From: Symsagittifera roscoffensis
Taxonomy: Eukaryota > Xenacoelomorpha > Acoela > Convolutidae
NCBI RefSeq assembly: GCF_963678635.1
Contig: NC_087065.1
Location: forward strand, 18,551,623-18,615,622
Length of the DNA stretch: 64,000 bases
Reading direction: 5' to 3'
The notes under the pieces were generated by a model. That model was given only the letters and a program-made list of their open reading frames with translations. It had not been told where the DNA came from and ran no database searches. Below, piece after piece: positions 43,143-55,957 of this stretch (the first letter of the stretch is position 1; the number at the start of each line of letters is the position of its first letter). Made by a program: the position numbers and the translations under genes.

Positions 43143-43353
43143 GGCTCTTTTCCAGTTCCCCCTTTCAAAACACCGAGTTTTTTGTTTGTTTTACGTGTTG
43201 TTACGGCTAAATGCATGACGTTACGCTGTAAAGTATGAAGAACAAATCTGTTCACAGTTGTCGATTTGTTCAGCACGCCAAATTTTGTTGCATTATGACA
43301 ACGTTAAATAGACTTTTCACAATTGAATTTGAAGGCGGGACTGGAAAAGAGCC
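43143..43353. mobile_element. hAT-type MITE, copy B (211 bp)
   Basis: Same termini as copy A (GGCTCTTTTCCAGTTCCCCC ... GGGACTGGAAAAGAGCC). Perfect 8-bp duplication AATTATCA at 43135-43142 and 43354-43361. Confidence 0.85.
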
Positions 43354-43523
43354 AATTATCACATAATACAAATAATCATGCCCAGTAAAATAAAACTAGA
43401 ATGTGCATGCTTATTTGATTGTGGCCCTTTTCCAATCCCTGGACCCCTCCACATACACACAGACACACACACACACACACTCTTACATTTTTTGAAAAAC
43501 CCACTGATTCCATGTTTTTTTTC

Positions 43524-43740
43524 GGCGCTTTTCCAGTCCCCCCTTTGATTTTTTTGGAAGTTTAATACATGAAAATTTATTTAAAATGACTTTTCATGTT
43601 ACAAAATGCATTAAAACGAGTCAGCGTGAACAGATGAACAAATTTTCACAACATTTCTTACTTGCAAAATGCCGTGTGATCAATTTTTCCACAGCTTTAT
43701 TTAGAAGTTTTACGAGGGGGTGGGAAACTGGAAAAGAGCC
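43524..43740. mobile_element. hAT-type MITE, copy C (217 bp)
   Basis: Termini GGCGCTTTTCCAGTCCCCCC ... GGGAAACTGGAAAAGAGCC. Interior resembles the reverse complement of copy A. Flanked by T-rich sequence; a T6C repeat of 7-8 bp is compatible with a target duplication. Confidence 0.7.
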
Positions 43741-44039
43741 TTTTTTCAGTTGTTTTACTGTTATAAATATAACTACTTAATGGACAAATAAAGGATAAAT
43801 CTGTTCACAATTTTTGGTTTGTTCACCAAGAGAAGTTTCATCGAGTTGTTGAAATAGTGGAAAAGAGTGGGGAGCGGAAAAAAGCCCAAAGTAACTATTG
43901 TAAAACATTTGTTCTTCATAACTTACATCGTAACAGCACACATTCAGCAATAATAACACGCAAGACAACTGAGAAAAAGAAAAGTTTGAAATGGGATGGG
44001 AAAGTGGAAGAAAGAATGTTTCTGCATAATCTATAACAA

Positions 44040-44487
44040 GACTGCTCGTATATCAGGACAAATCCCTGAATGTTCCGACTGACCTTTAAGTGGTCTCCCT
44101 TTATATAATTTTTGGTGAACGAAAATATTGGAAAACTATAAATTTTGGAGAATATCGAATATCAAGTGTGAAAAAATTGTGAGCAATTAAATTGACCAAT
44201 TAGCTAGTGTGATACATCCAAAGACAGTTTTAAAACAAGAATCAATTCTCCTTGTTATGTTATTATATAGATAATATAGATAGATTAGTATTTAAATAAT
44301 GTCATGACAATAGAAGTAAATACAACTTAAATCTTTCATAAGTTGAACAGAGAATAAATAGAGCGCATGCTGTTAAGGTTCAAGTGGATTGGCAGGTCGG
44401 TAACGACCTTGACCGATAATGGAGTTTAGCACGAATAGCTAGCACACTGATGACGTCATGCTTAAGACTAAACAACGACGCACCACA
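44040..44487 (-). repeat. Probable 3' LTR of the second Ty3/gypsy element (outer end undefined)
   Basis: On the - strand a polypurine tract (GAGAGGGGGAAA, 44488-44499) is followed at once by TGTGGTGCGTCG, the classic PPT-LTR junction downstream of pol. The outer boundary is a guess because no second LTR was found. Confidence 0.5.
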
Positions 44488-44689
44488 TTTCCCCCTCTCG
44501 GGAAAAGAATTCAAACCGTGTTTGAATTTCTTTACTCTTAAGTACAAAATTAATAAATGCGCTTTTACATATGAAACTGTGAAGAACATCAGGTAGACAA
44601 AGAGATTTATGGAAAATGACTATCATAGATAAAGGTTTGATATGAATTTAAAGATTATGGCGAGAACAAGATACAAAAATTTGTATAAT

Positions 44690-44945
44690 TTCTGGACCAA
44701 ATGCTGAATTGATAAATGCGAAAGTTTTAATTAGACAAGGTACGATAGTTTGTATGATTTCTGGACCAAATGCTGAATTCGATAAATGAAAAAGTTTCAT
44801 TTATCTGACCGACATGAAGTTTTACAAATAGAAATTTGGTATAAAGTTTAAAGTTTTTAGCAAATACGGGGTACAATAGTTTGTTTAAGTTCTGGACCAA
44901 ATGCCGAATTCGATAAATGCAAAAGTTTTATCTATCTGACCGACG
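44690..44945. repeat. Three diverged ~100-bp tandem units
   Basis: The phrase TTCTGGACCAAATGC(T/C)GAATT followed by GATAAATGNAAAAGTTT occurs at about 44690, 44760 and 44890. Lies in the untranslated region downstream of the pol tail. Confidence 0.65.
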
Positions 44946-47900
44946 CGAAGGATAGTCGGAAGTACTCTTTTTGGGGAAACGAATAAATTTCCTATGTTTT
45001 GGGGAATCCTCGGGTATATCATCCCGAGACTGGCTTACTTGATTAGGACGATCAGAACCGGACACGACAAAACGGACTTTCTTATCCGGAGAGGCAGGAG
45101 TTGACGGAGGCGTAGTTGTTGACTGAGACTGAATGACATTAACTGAGTGTCTAATAGGGCTACCGTAGAATGTAGTTTGCTTTTTCCGTCGAGAAGAAGA
45201 TCGTGACGAATTTGACGAAGAAGACATATTCCCATCCTGTTCCGAAATTATGCCGTGACTATCTTGGGTGTTAGAGCCCGATGCTACCAATTTTGATGAA
45301 GTTCCTACTTGTGACTTCGAGATTGACGATTCTTCGTCTGAAGAGATGGGAATAAGATCTGAGCCTACTGGGGTCATTATTGGAGTTGGCTCCTTTGACT
45401 TGATGCTAATAGGAATTTCCGCTCCTGAATTGCCAGACTTAGAGGAAGAGACAATAACTGTAGATTTCGGTTCGATGTTAATACACCTTGGTTTGACGCT
45501 AATAGGAGCCTCTGTTCCTGGATTACCCGATGTAGAGGAAGAAACTGTCAAGTCTATCACCGGAGTAGAATGCTGTGGATACGGGATGTTCTGTATACCC
45601 GGAGCCTCCGAAGTTGCATCTTCCCTTAATTTCGACGCCATCATTTGACTGCGGGGTGGAGTATGTGAAACTGGCATAGAGGGGAATTTCGAATGAGCAG
45701 GCACGTACACTGTTTTCGCTGAAATACGTTGCCTGGAACCCGATTGTTTGAGAGGCCTATTGTCTTCCGATGATGATGTTGAAGATGGCACGTTTGGGCG
45801 TTTCTTCCCTTTCTTCACAGGAGTTAGTTGTTTTCCTGAAAAACTTAGAGGGGTTGTTTTAAGACGCACTGCCAAGTGATTCCTTCTAATAACTTTCCTT
45901 TTATCAGAAATATATGTGGAATCAGTGATCCGCACAATTTTGCCCTTATAAGGTTTGAAAAGTTCTCTGCCAGACTTCCTATTTAGAAATTTCCGAAAAA
46001 TTTCAACCTTATTTGGTTCGTTCAATACTAAATAGTCCAAATTACGTTTTGGCAACGAAGGGCGAATTTGTTCCGTTGGCATTTGGTTCCGGAATCTGAG
46101 GGTACCAGCGGACAAGTTCGAACGAAGAGTGGCTGCGAGGATTTGATTTCTCTCCGTCAGGGTCTTCAGGGCTTTGACTCCCTCCTGATGTGTCAGAGAC
46201 TTTTTCAATGACAACCACTGGTTTGCGGATTGTGCCAAGCTCTCCAGTGCACGGTTGTGGGGTGTATCCGCTACTGAGTCTGTGGTTCCACCAAAATGTG
46301 GAGACACCGTCGGGCTTGATTGCCCTTTCTGGACGACTTTGATTCTGGGACGACTATCGCACTGCTCCCGTCGCTGCTCTGGTGTGAGCAAGTCCCATTC
46401 CAAACGTTGGTTGTCTAAATGAATTCCCGAAGTTAAACGATCAGCCGCTATAGATAGCTCCGTATTCGGAGGACGACCAAAATGAAGTTCAAACGGGGAG
46501 ACCCCGGTAACTGAATTTTTTGTAACCCGGATATCTTCAATAATATTCCTAAGGGTATCCTAAACATTAGAGAAATCCGAACTTAACCGAGAGGCGCCCA
46601 AACGACGCTTAATTGTTTGTATCGACCGTTCGACTAAACCACAGCCACGATGGTCAACCACCGGACAAAAATATTGTACAATATTTTTCTCTAGACAAAA
46701 ATTTTGCACTAATTTATTTTTAAAACCGGAGTACTGGTCTGTTTTAATGGATCTGGGGATACTGTGCTGTTGAATATATGACTTGAGAAACTTAATGATC
46801 TTCCGTCCTCCCGTGGAACGCGTAATCATGGCCGACGGATATTTTGAATAACGGTCGATTGCGACCAAGATATAAATACTATTACCAAATGAGTCAAATA
46901 GAGGGCCTGCGTAATCAAGTTGCAGCTCTTCATTAGGACCCGATAAAAGAGGTAAAGGCTTGGATGAATTAAATGATACGTTCGCTTTCAAATTCTTACC
47001 AAACTTTGTGCACTGAGAACAATCTTTGCACAGTTGGATAATGTCCCGATGCATTCGGGGCCACCAGATGTATTGTGCTGCGTCAACCATTGCTAACTGA
47101 CCCGCATGCGATCTATGGAGTCGAGATAACAAAGGTTTGCGTAGACACATGGGGATAGCGATCCTATTATCCACCACAACACAGCCATCAACTAACGCTG
47201 CACAATGCCAAAATGATTTAATATAGGAATCGATACGGCAAAATCCTTCGTAATCCCGGTTGATAATTGCTCGTTTCATGAGGCTTAAACTGGCATATTC
47301 ATCCGTGAGCTCCGACAATACATCTGAGTCCAGAATTCCCACCAGTCCGGTTAACGATTTCTGGTCCGCAGCGACCACTGGTGACTTTAAGATCTCGAGA
47401 CTGTTGACTGACTGAGATTGTTGTTTTGGTATCCTGCCCCGTTTGGACCTGAAATTCGCTAGAATACGGGCGTATTGACTCCTCAGTTCTACTCCTCGTT
47501 GAACTGTTGAAGATCTTCTGGGTCGAACAGCCCCCGCGCGAAACCGCGGCCTGGCTCTATCTGAGGAGAACCAATGTTGAGTGACCGGCAGATACTGATT
47601 TAACAACTGCTCGAAACTGTCGTTTGTGTTGTTGGTACTTGTCTTGGGATTCATTGCAGTCTGAAAGTGAAAAGCACTCAAACTAATTGCACTCCAACCA
47701 ATCCGATATGATGAAATCAAGACAAAAAATTTGATTATTAATGCCAACAGATGACAACCGCTCACGGCCAAAGTAACAATCCACAATGAAATTAGAAATG
47801 GCAGATAAATTGTGATCCATGCTGAGAAAGTGGCAAAATTCGGCATGTAAATACTCGACGCTGATTGGCTAGAATACGAGCCAACACGTTGGACGCCCTC

Positions 47901-49889
47901 TAGCGGAGAAGGAATCGATAGATTAGAGGAGTTATTTTGACTAATGGCTAACATTTTGTCGCCCTCTAGCGGATATAAACTTTCCGATGCAGGTTGAATG
48001 TCTTGAAATAAGACGCCCTCTACCGGTATATTTCCAAACTTGTTCGATGCAACAAGTGAACTATTGATATCGGGACAATTGATCCGAGATTGACAATTTC
48101 CCAATAACTCAACTAGGTTAATTTGATCAGGTACGACATAATCCTGACTTATTTCCGCGGTATTGGATAACTCCTCAGTTGAAGTATGATGCTTGGCCCA
48201 ACCGTCCAAGAATTCACATGCATCAAAGAATCGACTAATGCATTTGACGACATATTGTTCGTCAAAACTACTCGGTCGTCGAGCTTCAAATGTTGGGAAA
48301 CGAGATAAGTAATCCACGATTCCTAGCTTACAGCCGGAGATATGGAAAATATCGAAATCGAACGGTAATAACCTATCAGCCCATCTAGTTAAACGTGACT
48401 GATAAGTTTTGTTTCCGCTGTTCGTCTTTAATGCAGATATGATTGCTTTGTGATCAGTTAGAATCACGAAATGATTCCCTAACATGTACGTTCGGAAATG
48501 CTCACACGACCATACAATTGCTAGGAGTTCTAATTCATTGGTACTGTATTTCTTGTCCAGATCGTTTAGAAAACGTGATGCAAAAGCAATTGGCACCCAA
48601 ACATCCCTTTCTATCTCCTGTTCTAATGCTGCACCCAGACCACTATGACTGGCGTCACATTTCACCCGCGAGTTCCGACTTTGGTCATAATGATACATTT
48701 TTGTTATGTTCGCGATCAACTGCAAGATGTTGCGAAACGCCATTTGCTGACATTCCCCCCACTCAAATTTGCTTTTATTACCTGCCGTCAGTGACGGGCG
48801 TAATTGGTCGGAATGGACCTGAAGATTCGGCAAAAACCGTTGTAGATGGTTGAGTATGCCCATGAATGAACGGAGTTGTTTGAGTGTCCTTGGTGGTTCC
48901 AGAGCAAGTACTGCCTCTATCTTAGAACGTTTCGGTCTGTATCCTTCTGAATCAATATCGTATCCTAACCAAGATAATTGATTTAAGGAAAACTCGCATT
49001 TCGAAAATTTCAGAGCAAAACCTTCTTTATCCAGACAACTTATCACCTTGTCTACAAGAATATTATGATCCTCGACTGAGCCCTTCGAAACAATCAGAAT
49101 ATCATCAAGGAAACAAAATACTCCTGACAGACCCTGGAGAGTATTGTCCATCGCTTTTTGGAATTCCTTTGGCATGTCCGTAAGACCATAAAACCCCGTC
49201 TTGAACCGATACGTACCAGTTTGTTTTCCGCAGACGATATTAAAATTGCAATGTCGGCTAATTTCCTCACTGAGCGGAATCTGGCTGAAGGCATATTTTA
49301 AATCTAAGGACGTAAACCAAACATCTCCTGAAATATTCGACGTGATTATCTGGGCGGCTGAGTCCAATAGTTCTAACAAATTTGGCATTTGGTAATGATT
49401 CTTATGAATTTGTTCATTCATAGGTTTAGCATCCATAGCTAATTTCACAGAACCATCTTTCTTCGCCGTAATTACGATCGGAGAGATGAAATACTCACTG
49501 GTACATTTATTCAATTTAACCACGTGCCCTTCATGAATGAGTTTTTGAATTTCCTGACCAACTTTATCTTGAATATGCACCGGCACTCTCCTTCCCTTTT
49601 CTTGAATGGGGACGAGTGGAGACTTGAACGTAGAGAATACTTTGTGGTTTTTGGCTTTGCCAATTCTATTGAACACCCGATGGAACTTCTGGTGAAAATG
49701 AGATTTCCATGAATCCGACGTTAAATTCGGGTTTGATTGGGAGACTTCTCCCACCAAAGGACGATCTGGTTTGACTTGCGTTGTTCTCACTCCCAATTGG
49801 GGTTGCAAATCCAAACCCAGTAAACAACGGTCGATTTTCTGATATAAGGAATTTTGCAGACTTGATATGCCATCCCAAAGATGATACAT
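44928..49889 (-). pseudogene. Pol polyprotein of a second Ty3/gypsy element, one in-frame TAG
   Basis: 49889 down to 46563 encodes 1109 residues: reverse transcriptase (LDLKYAFSQIPL, GFYGLTDMP, FLDD near residue 261), RNase H (KCDASHSGLGAAL, LTDHKA), a linker, then integrase (HHCC zinc site; Asp in LQLDYAGP, Asp in KTDQYSGF, Glu in GLVERSIQ). A TAG at 46560-46562 interrupts integrase, but the same frame stays open to 44928 and resumes with integrase sequence (SPFELHFGRPP, later the SH3-like RNHLAVRL), then a long Ser/Thr/Pro-rich tail with an imperfect ~34-residue duplication. The linker between RNase H and integrase holds a strongly hydrophobic stretch (about residues 680-733). Nonsense mutation or readthrough cannot be decided here. 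Confidence 0.85.
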
Positions 49890-50520
49890 CCATAATCAAC
49901 GTACCCATCAATTCAATTTTCTTCCGATTATAGTCAACGTAAACTGTATAAATTGGACTTTCTTGAACCGTGAAGAACTTGGCTGAAGGAACCGTTTTTA
50001 TAATATAGTCTGCTGTCTTCTTGTTCACGAAGGAGGCTGGACTCCCAGTATCCACTGTTGCCTTGAAAAACGTCTTACCACAACGTAGTGTAATCTGGAT
50101 GGAACGTAACTTGCCCGTGGCTGCATTGACCACCTCCAACTTTTTCACTGATTTAATTGGGAGACTTGGTTTCACAGCTGCTACAGATAAAACAGTGAAT
50201 TCCGACTCACTATCGGACGTGATGAAATTACATGTTTCTTCCACTGTCTCATCTGACTCAGCTTCCACGTTCGCTACATTCTTAGAATTACAGCATTTGG
50301 CAAAGTGACCCTTTTTGTTACAATTCCTGCAAGTAACATTTCTGGCTGGACAACTCTGCTTGTGGTTTGGTGAGAATCTGTTACCACAAAAATAACATGA
50401 CTTCGATTTCTCGTTGATCTCCTTCTTCTTACCATTCTGGGCCCGATTAATCCTGTCTGAAAGTTTCTTACCCTGGACAGAGAAGGTGGGTTCCTGTTTT
50501 ATCCGGGAATTCTGACCCAT
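49666..50520 (-). CDS. Gag C-terminus and protease of the second Ty3/gypsy element
   Basis: 284 residues from ATG at 50520. Two zinc-binding motifs in tandem (CYFCGNRF...C and CRNCNKKGHFAKC) followed by an aspartic protease active site (ATVDTGSPASFV). Overlaps the pol frame by 224 nt in a different frame (+1), suggesting frameshift expression. Capsid sequence expected upstream was not found: a stop lies in frame shortly before the ATG, so the element appears 5'-truncated. Confidence 0.75.
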   Translation of the reverse strand: MGQNSRIKQEPTFSVQGKKLSDRINRAQNGKKKEINEKSKSCYFCGNRFSPNHKQSCPARNVTCRNCNKKGHFAKCCNSKNVANVEAESDETVEETCNFITSDSESEFTVLSVAAVKPSLPIKSVKKLEVVNAATGKLRSIQITLRCGKTFFKATVDTGSPASFVNKKTADYIIKTVPSAKFFTVQESPIYTVYVDYNRKKIELMGTLIMDVSSLGWHIKSAKFLISENRPLFTGFGFATPIGSENNASQTRSSFGGRSLPIKPEFNVGFMEISFSPEVPSGVQ

Positions 50521-53500
50521 AGTAGCACCTGCCTGGGAATAATTGCCCGACGATGACGAACTCCCTCAATTCAATTTGGAATAATATTTTTGTGCGGTAT
50601 AAATTGCCACGCGTAAGAAATTCGCGTTACGCTTTCAGCATTATGAACAAAATCTTCAAAACCCGTATAAATTTATCCAGTGCATGGCCATATTGGCTAT
50701 TTTCAAACTCCCAGATCTTTTTGCATTTCCATCCAGGGATTCCATCCAGTCATGGACAACTCATCGGACACCGGGGGCACTAAGATAGTCGAAAGTCATT
50801 TTTTCGAGAGTCAAAAGTTTGGCCGTTGAACCAAACTTGAGCATCATAGGCATCATAGGCAGCATCCGACTTAGAAATTTAGTCCAGTTTACGTAACGGA
50901 TTGCTTGCATAAAAAAAACTTTTCAATAACCTGTCTCACAACCCGTCGTGGTGTACACATACAAATTTGTACCGCCAATTAGCACACTGGCTTTTTCTCT
51001 ATATGAGCTCAGAGGATTCCGGACAACATGGAGATTTTGAAGAACCTTAATAATTTCGTAGCCGCAGACAAAAGATTGTAACACTGAGTTTAAATTGGAA
51101 CATCCTTTGTAAACATAAGCTCAGAAGGACATCCTTTGTAAACATAAGCTCAGAAGGACATCCTTTGTAAACATAAAGCAGCAGCGGCACCTTGATGGTG
51201 TCTGGGAGAGGCTAGCTTGCAGCTAGCACATTATGGCCATCGATGGTTTCAGAAAGTGTAAAGACGAAGTGCTGATGACACCATTTTGCTAAGTAGAGCT
51301 TTCTCTTAATGCCTGCTTACTCACACCTTTTAGTTCTGTTCCCAAAAAGTAGTTACAGGCACTTACCCCGAATAATTTTTTGGTTGAAACAAACACCGCA
51401 GGCGCTCTGCCAGAGCGCACTCCTACACAAACGCTATCTCAGTGTGCTGTTTTAAGGCTTACGTCCCGACGCTCAAAAAACGCACAAAATGGCCAGCAGC
51501 TTCCGACCACTATTTGGAGTCTTAGTTTGGATTCGCTTTAGCAGTCAAAAGACCGCTTGTTTCTCGCATAAAAAGAGCTAAAGTACGGGAAAGATGATAT
51601 AGCACTTTCCACAATCCTGAAGACAGTTTTAGGTAATTGTGTCCAACCAACAGTGAGTTTCGTTCCCGTCTTTGATGATCCTGGGATGGAGGGTGTCGAT
51701 CGACCAATTGAGCATATAAAGTAAATGCAATGAAGTATTGAAAGATATTTTTGGTTGGCCGAGCAGCTCACGCTTTTGAGTGGAAACTCTTTTCCAGCGT
51801 GTTTCAGAGTCACTTCAGGTCTCGCCGGACAAGCTATTTGTGTTTTATAGTAGAAATTTGTAGAATTGAAGAATAGATCTCCAGCGTAATTGACATAGAA
51901 AACAAAAAGTAAGCTGTGCTTAAATTGGAAAAGAGTGGTTTCAAGAAGAGCCCCATGAACAAATTGGATTGCCCCGAAACTTTTTGCAAATAGTGAAATA
52001 TATGGCTTGAGTTACACTTACATTTTCTGTGGGGTCCTCTCGCCATAAAAACGCAAAGAACGTTGATTCAACTCAGCAATACGACTTACATAAACAACTC
52101 TTCCATTTCTGCGGATACTTATGATCTCTGAAGCGCTTTAAAACAAAGAACAGATTACGGGTTTTGCAGTAGATTTTGCAGACGCACCGCTTAAATTTTA
52201 CCGACTTTTTAACATTTTGATTGGGTTCAGAACTGGATGATGCCAAAATGAAGCCAAAATCAGAACTCAGATACATGTTGCTCAAAATGACATCCATTTC
52301 AGACAGACAGGCCCGCGTTGATCAAGGGAGGTTATCTTGAAAGAAGATGCATCTCTCTGAAAAGTCTTGCAAGATTCTTGCAAGACAACCTCCATTAAAT
52401 AGAACCTTAATTCTAGCAAGATATTTAAAAAACATGAGATTTTTGTGAAAAAATATTTTACACAAGAAGAAAAATAAATTTTTTTATTAGCAGACACTTT
52501 ACCATTAGCAAGTAAAAACGTTTAAATACTTAAACAAATCAACTTAAAAAAGAAAAAACTTTTTACCTCATAATAAGATAAAGTTAATTATTTATCGGAT
52601 TTATGTTAACACAAAGTATCTCAAGCTAATTGACTCTATTTATTAAACTTCTGACAAAAAATAAAATATTCAAATTTAACCGCTAAAGTTGCAAAACTGG
52701 ATGAAAAATTCCAATCAAGTCGAAAAAACATGTTTTTGAAAATTTCAAATTGAAATGCATAAATTATAACGACAACCTATAACGATAATCTATACTGAAA
52801 GTCACATTTCTTAATGTTTCGGAACTCTTATCGTTATTGTGAAATTTAATTATAACTAAGTTTCATGCTAAGTGCACACAACTACCTAAAAGTTACGAAA
52901 TATAACTAACAGTTATAACCCAAAATAACACAAAAAGCGCAACAATGTAAAGTAGCATAAAAAAGAACAAAATGATGTGTAGCGAAATGATTTCGCTACT
53001 GCCCCCACACTTGTTAAGAGTGATGCAGTGCTCGGTAAATAGTTTTAATCATCAAATTAGATTTGCCATTTGTTTTAATTGCCTTAAATAATAAATTTGT
53101 TTTCTATGAAAGGACCTTCAGCGCGCCAAACATAAGAGCAGTCCTTCAGAAGATTTCTAAGATCGCTAAGATTTCTACGAACACGCCATCATGGGTCCCT
53201 TGGAAAGATCTTCGATAATGAATTGCTCAAGAACTAGCAGTTATGTCGCGAATTCTTTGATCTTGTTATACCTTTGATCGTGCCGACAAATTTTAAACAT
53301 GTTAAAACATTTGTCGTTGGATTTCAGTGACCTACACAAACCCATTTCTGCGCTTATCCACTGCACAGTTTTGCCTTGTAGATGGATATCTTGTCAAAAT
53401 TTTATTGAGTACTACGGATATTTTTTCAAACTTTTAAAAAAATTTTGGCAAGATATCTACGATGACTTGATAATTTTGTTGTGGATGGATGATTTTATGA

Positions 53501-53936
53501 TCAATTCAAGAAACATTTTGACAAGATATGCATGTCACTTGGATAATTTAAATAATGATCGTAACAAAAATAATTGTGATCAGAGTAAGATTACTCAAGA
53601 CCGAAACAGTAGGTTCCAAATGCACTTGAACCAGATTCTTTTCAGTTTTAGATTTGACTTGAAAAATTTCTTTTTTTTTCGATGACATCAAAATAGTACA
53701 GAGCTGAGCTGAAGTATTATTGACATGACGCATAAAAATGAAATAAAAATGCAAAAGTGAAAAATGTTGTTTAAAAAAACTTGCTCAGAATTACAGAAAA
53801 AATAATATGATTTGTATTGGTTAGAAAAAAAAACCAATACGCATAAAGTTTCTAGGGATGTATGTAACAAACTTAATCATTATTTTACAACAGTTCAATT
53901 TCATACACAGACAAAAACAGTTCTACACCAGAATTT
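50521..53936. other. Gene-free stretch between the two retroelements
   Basis: No recognised gene. A 29-bp unit (CATCCTTTGTAAACATAAGC...) is repeated 2.6 times at 51101-51176. Short frames at 51522-51813 (-) and 53299-53685 (+) have no motif and no splice context I trust. Confidence 0.5.
51101..51176. repeat. 29-bp tandem repeat, 2.6 copies
   Basis: Units start at 51101, 51130 and 51159, identical apart from the partial last copy. Confidence 0.9.
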
Positions 53937-54346
53937 TGAGTTATGCCCGATGTGGTTAACTCATAGAGTAATTTCGGATAGGGTACACCGTCTGCTCGTC
54001 ACGCTATCTTATTTTCGGCCGGATAGATTCGTGCAACTTCTTAGTCTAATACCGATCCTAATCTTACTCTTATACTTTCTAGTCTCAGGGTGTTTAACTA
54101 GTCTCTGCTAGGCTCAATAGATCTAGGGTATACTGGTTTGTTGCGGCTGCTGAAGTTCTCTTGGAGAGACAACTAATTTCTAAGTTAAATTCAAATCTCT
54201 CTGGTTCTGAAATTACAAGTAATTTCAGCACTTACAAATAAGTGGGTTGTTAGTTAGATGGATCATGATTGGTTAATATTAAATACTTTACAGTGGTAAA
54301 ATATCTAATTTATTCAATCATAAAATATAGTTTAGATCAGGTTCCA
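53937..54346 (-). repeat. 3' LTR of giant retroelement, copy 2 (410 bp)
   Basis: Reverse complement begins TGGAACCTGATC and ends ATAACTCA. Same length as the LTRs of copy 1 with scattered substitutions. The AATAAA of copy 1 reads AACAAA here, and one arm of the palindrome is altered. Confidence 0.92.
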
Positions 54347-55957
54347 CCCATCCGGGTTTTACAGAGTTTTTTAAAATTATCTTTCTGCAATTCAAAGGAT
54401 GGATGATGAACGTTGGTATTTGGCGAACATCGTATTCTTGTCCGGTTCCTCTTGTTAGAGAAGTTCCAGGACGCTGGAGTTAGGGGCATCAATCGTTGTG
54501 TCTTCTTGTGACAATGACTGTGTTTCCCAACGAAATTAATCTGATTTCAAAATGGTTTGCTATGACGGGTTTTTCTGTATTGTGTAGAGAACTTGTTTTG
54601 TGTTCAACCTCGTCTGGGAATGGCGTGGAGATTGTGCGTGGAGGGGATGCCTTGTAACTCGGATCTGTACGTATACTTGAACATCGAGGTGGTCATTGGT
54701 CTAGTTCAATGAAGTCCTTTTCTGCGAAGTCAAGTCGTACTCTAAATCCTTTGAGTTGTGATTGTGGACGGCATATCGGTTGTGATTAGCCATTCTTGTT
54801 CGAGTGTAGTGGGGTCATTTTGTCTTTGGATGTTCGTCTTTGTTTTTGTGTGCTGATCTATATACTGCAAGGTATGATTTACATTTTATAAAATTTTTAT
54901 TAGTTCAGTTTTTTAATTATGAATTTAGTTAGTTGTTTTCACAAAAGCATTTGTTTTAACTCGGTTATTTTGAAGAGTTACTCACCCTTGAGTACCTCTT
55001 ATTAAAAATAGAAGTGTGGTCACAAAGCGTGGATGTAGCGCGGTGGGTTAGGCCGGCTATAGAGCATGCTCAGGACGTCCTCTCTGGTGGGTTAGGCCAG
55101 GAGTGGGAATATGATTTCGTGCGGTTTCTTTGAGAAGTCCTGTTATGTGATAACGTTTTATGTTGGGTTTGTGTTGGTCTTTCTTATGTTCCCTTGGTTG
55201 TGTCCTTTTTTCAAAAATCAAATTGTTTTTGTTATGGGTTTGTCTTTCGACTTTTTTGTGTTTTATTATTTCTTTCTTAGACTTTATAAAAGTCTTCAAA
55301 AGAATAAATTATCCAGTTTTAAACTGGGTTAATCCGGTTTGGGTACCGTAGGTTTTCTTTTCTTAGTCATGCTGTTTTTTTATGATTTGTGGTGTTTAGT
55401 AAGCTGCGTTGGTTAGTTTGGTTTAGTATATAATTCCTTTCCAACCGGGTTAAAGGAAAGTTTGAAACTTGTTATTGTGTGTTAGAGTTGTTGAGTGTGA
55501 AAACTTGAAACTGAAAATCAATATTTAAACAATTCTTCTTGGGCGAGCTGTGCGAGTTTGGATAGAGTTCCTGTGCGAATGAATGAAAATATCAAAAGGT
55601 TAGTACTGCATTTTCATTTTATCAATTTATTACATAGAATTTCAATTTTACTCCTTATGTTTTTGGGGGAAATTTAAAGTTATAAATTTTCATCATATTT
55701 AAAATTACTGCTTTATTGGGGAATAATTTTTAAATTAATTTACTACATTTGGTATAAATAAATTTTATCAGATTATCTTGCGGAAAATATTAATGAATTT
55801 TAGAATAATTTTAACAAGTTTTTCTTTTTTTTTCTTTTCTGTTTTTTGCAGATGATCGTGATATGAAGACTAAAAATCTAAAAGAAACATGAGTAAAGAA
55901 TGGTTAGTATTAATTTAAATTTATTAGTTAAAAATATTTGTAATTTATACTTACCTG
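54347..55957 (-). other. 3' untranslated region of giant element, copy 2
   Basis: Aligns with 37709-39301. Keeps the purine-rich tract beside the LTR, the GC-rich block with two GGTGGGTTAGGCC motifs (55040-55100), the AAACTGG palindrome region and the splice signals after ORF G (donor at about 55950). Confidence 0.7.

Larger units (their letters stand above)
42884..44487. other. Gene-free stretch with MITEs, (CA)n and a probable LTR
   Basis: Holds MITEs at 43143-43353 and 43524-43740, a CA-rich microsatellite at about 43445-43482 and, at its right end, the probable 3' LTR of the second Ty3 element. GGCCCTTTTCCAATCC at 43423 and GCGGAAAAAAGCCC near 43875 look like ends of a further, disrupted MITE. 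Confidence 0.5.

Noticed and set aside
51522..51813. Overlapping - strand frames in the 50.5-53.9 kb spacer, considered as exons
   Set aside because: No recognisable domain and no convincing splice context.
53299..53685. 128-codon + strand ORF before the copy 2 LTR
   Set aside because: No motif, low-complexity flanks, no splice or homology support.
54404..54800. Sense ORF in the copy 2 3' UTR
   Set aside because: Interrupted by stops after about 25 codons and not matching any frame of copy 1.
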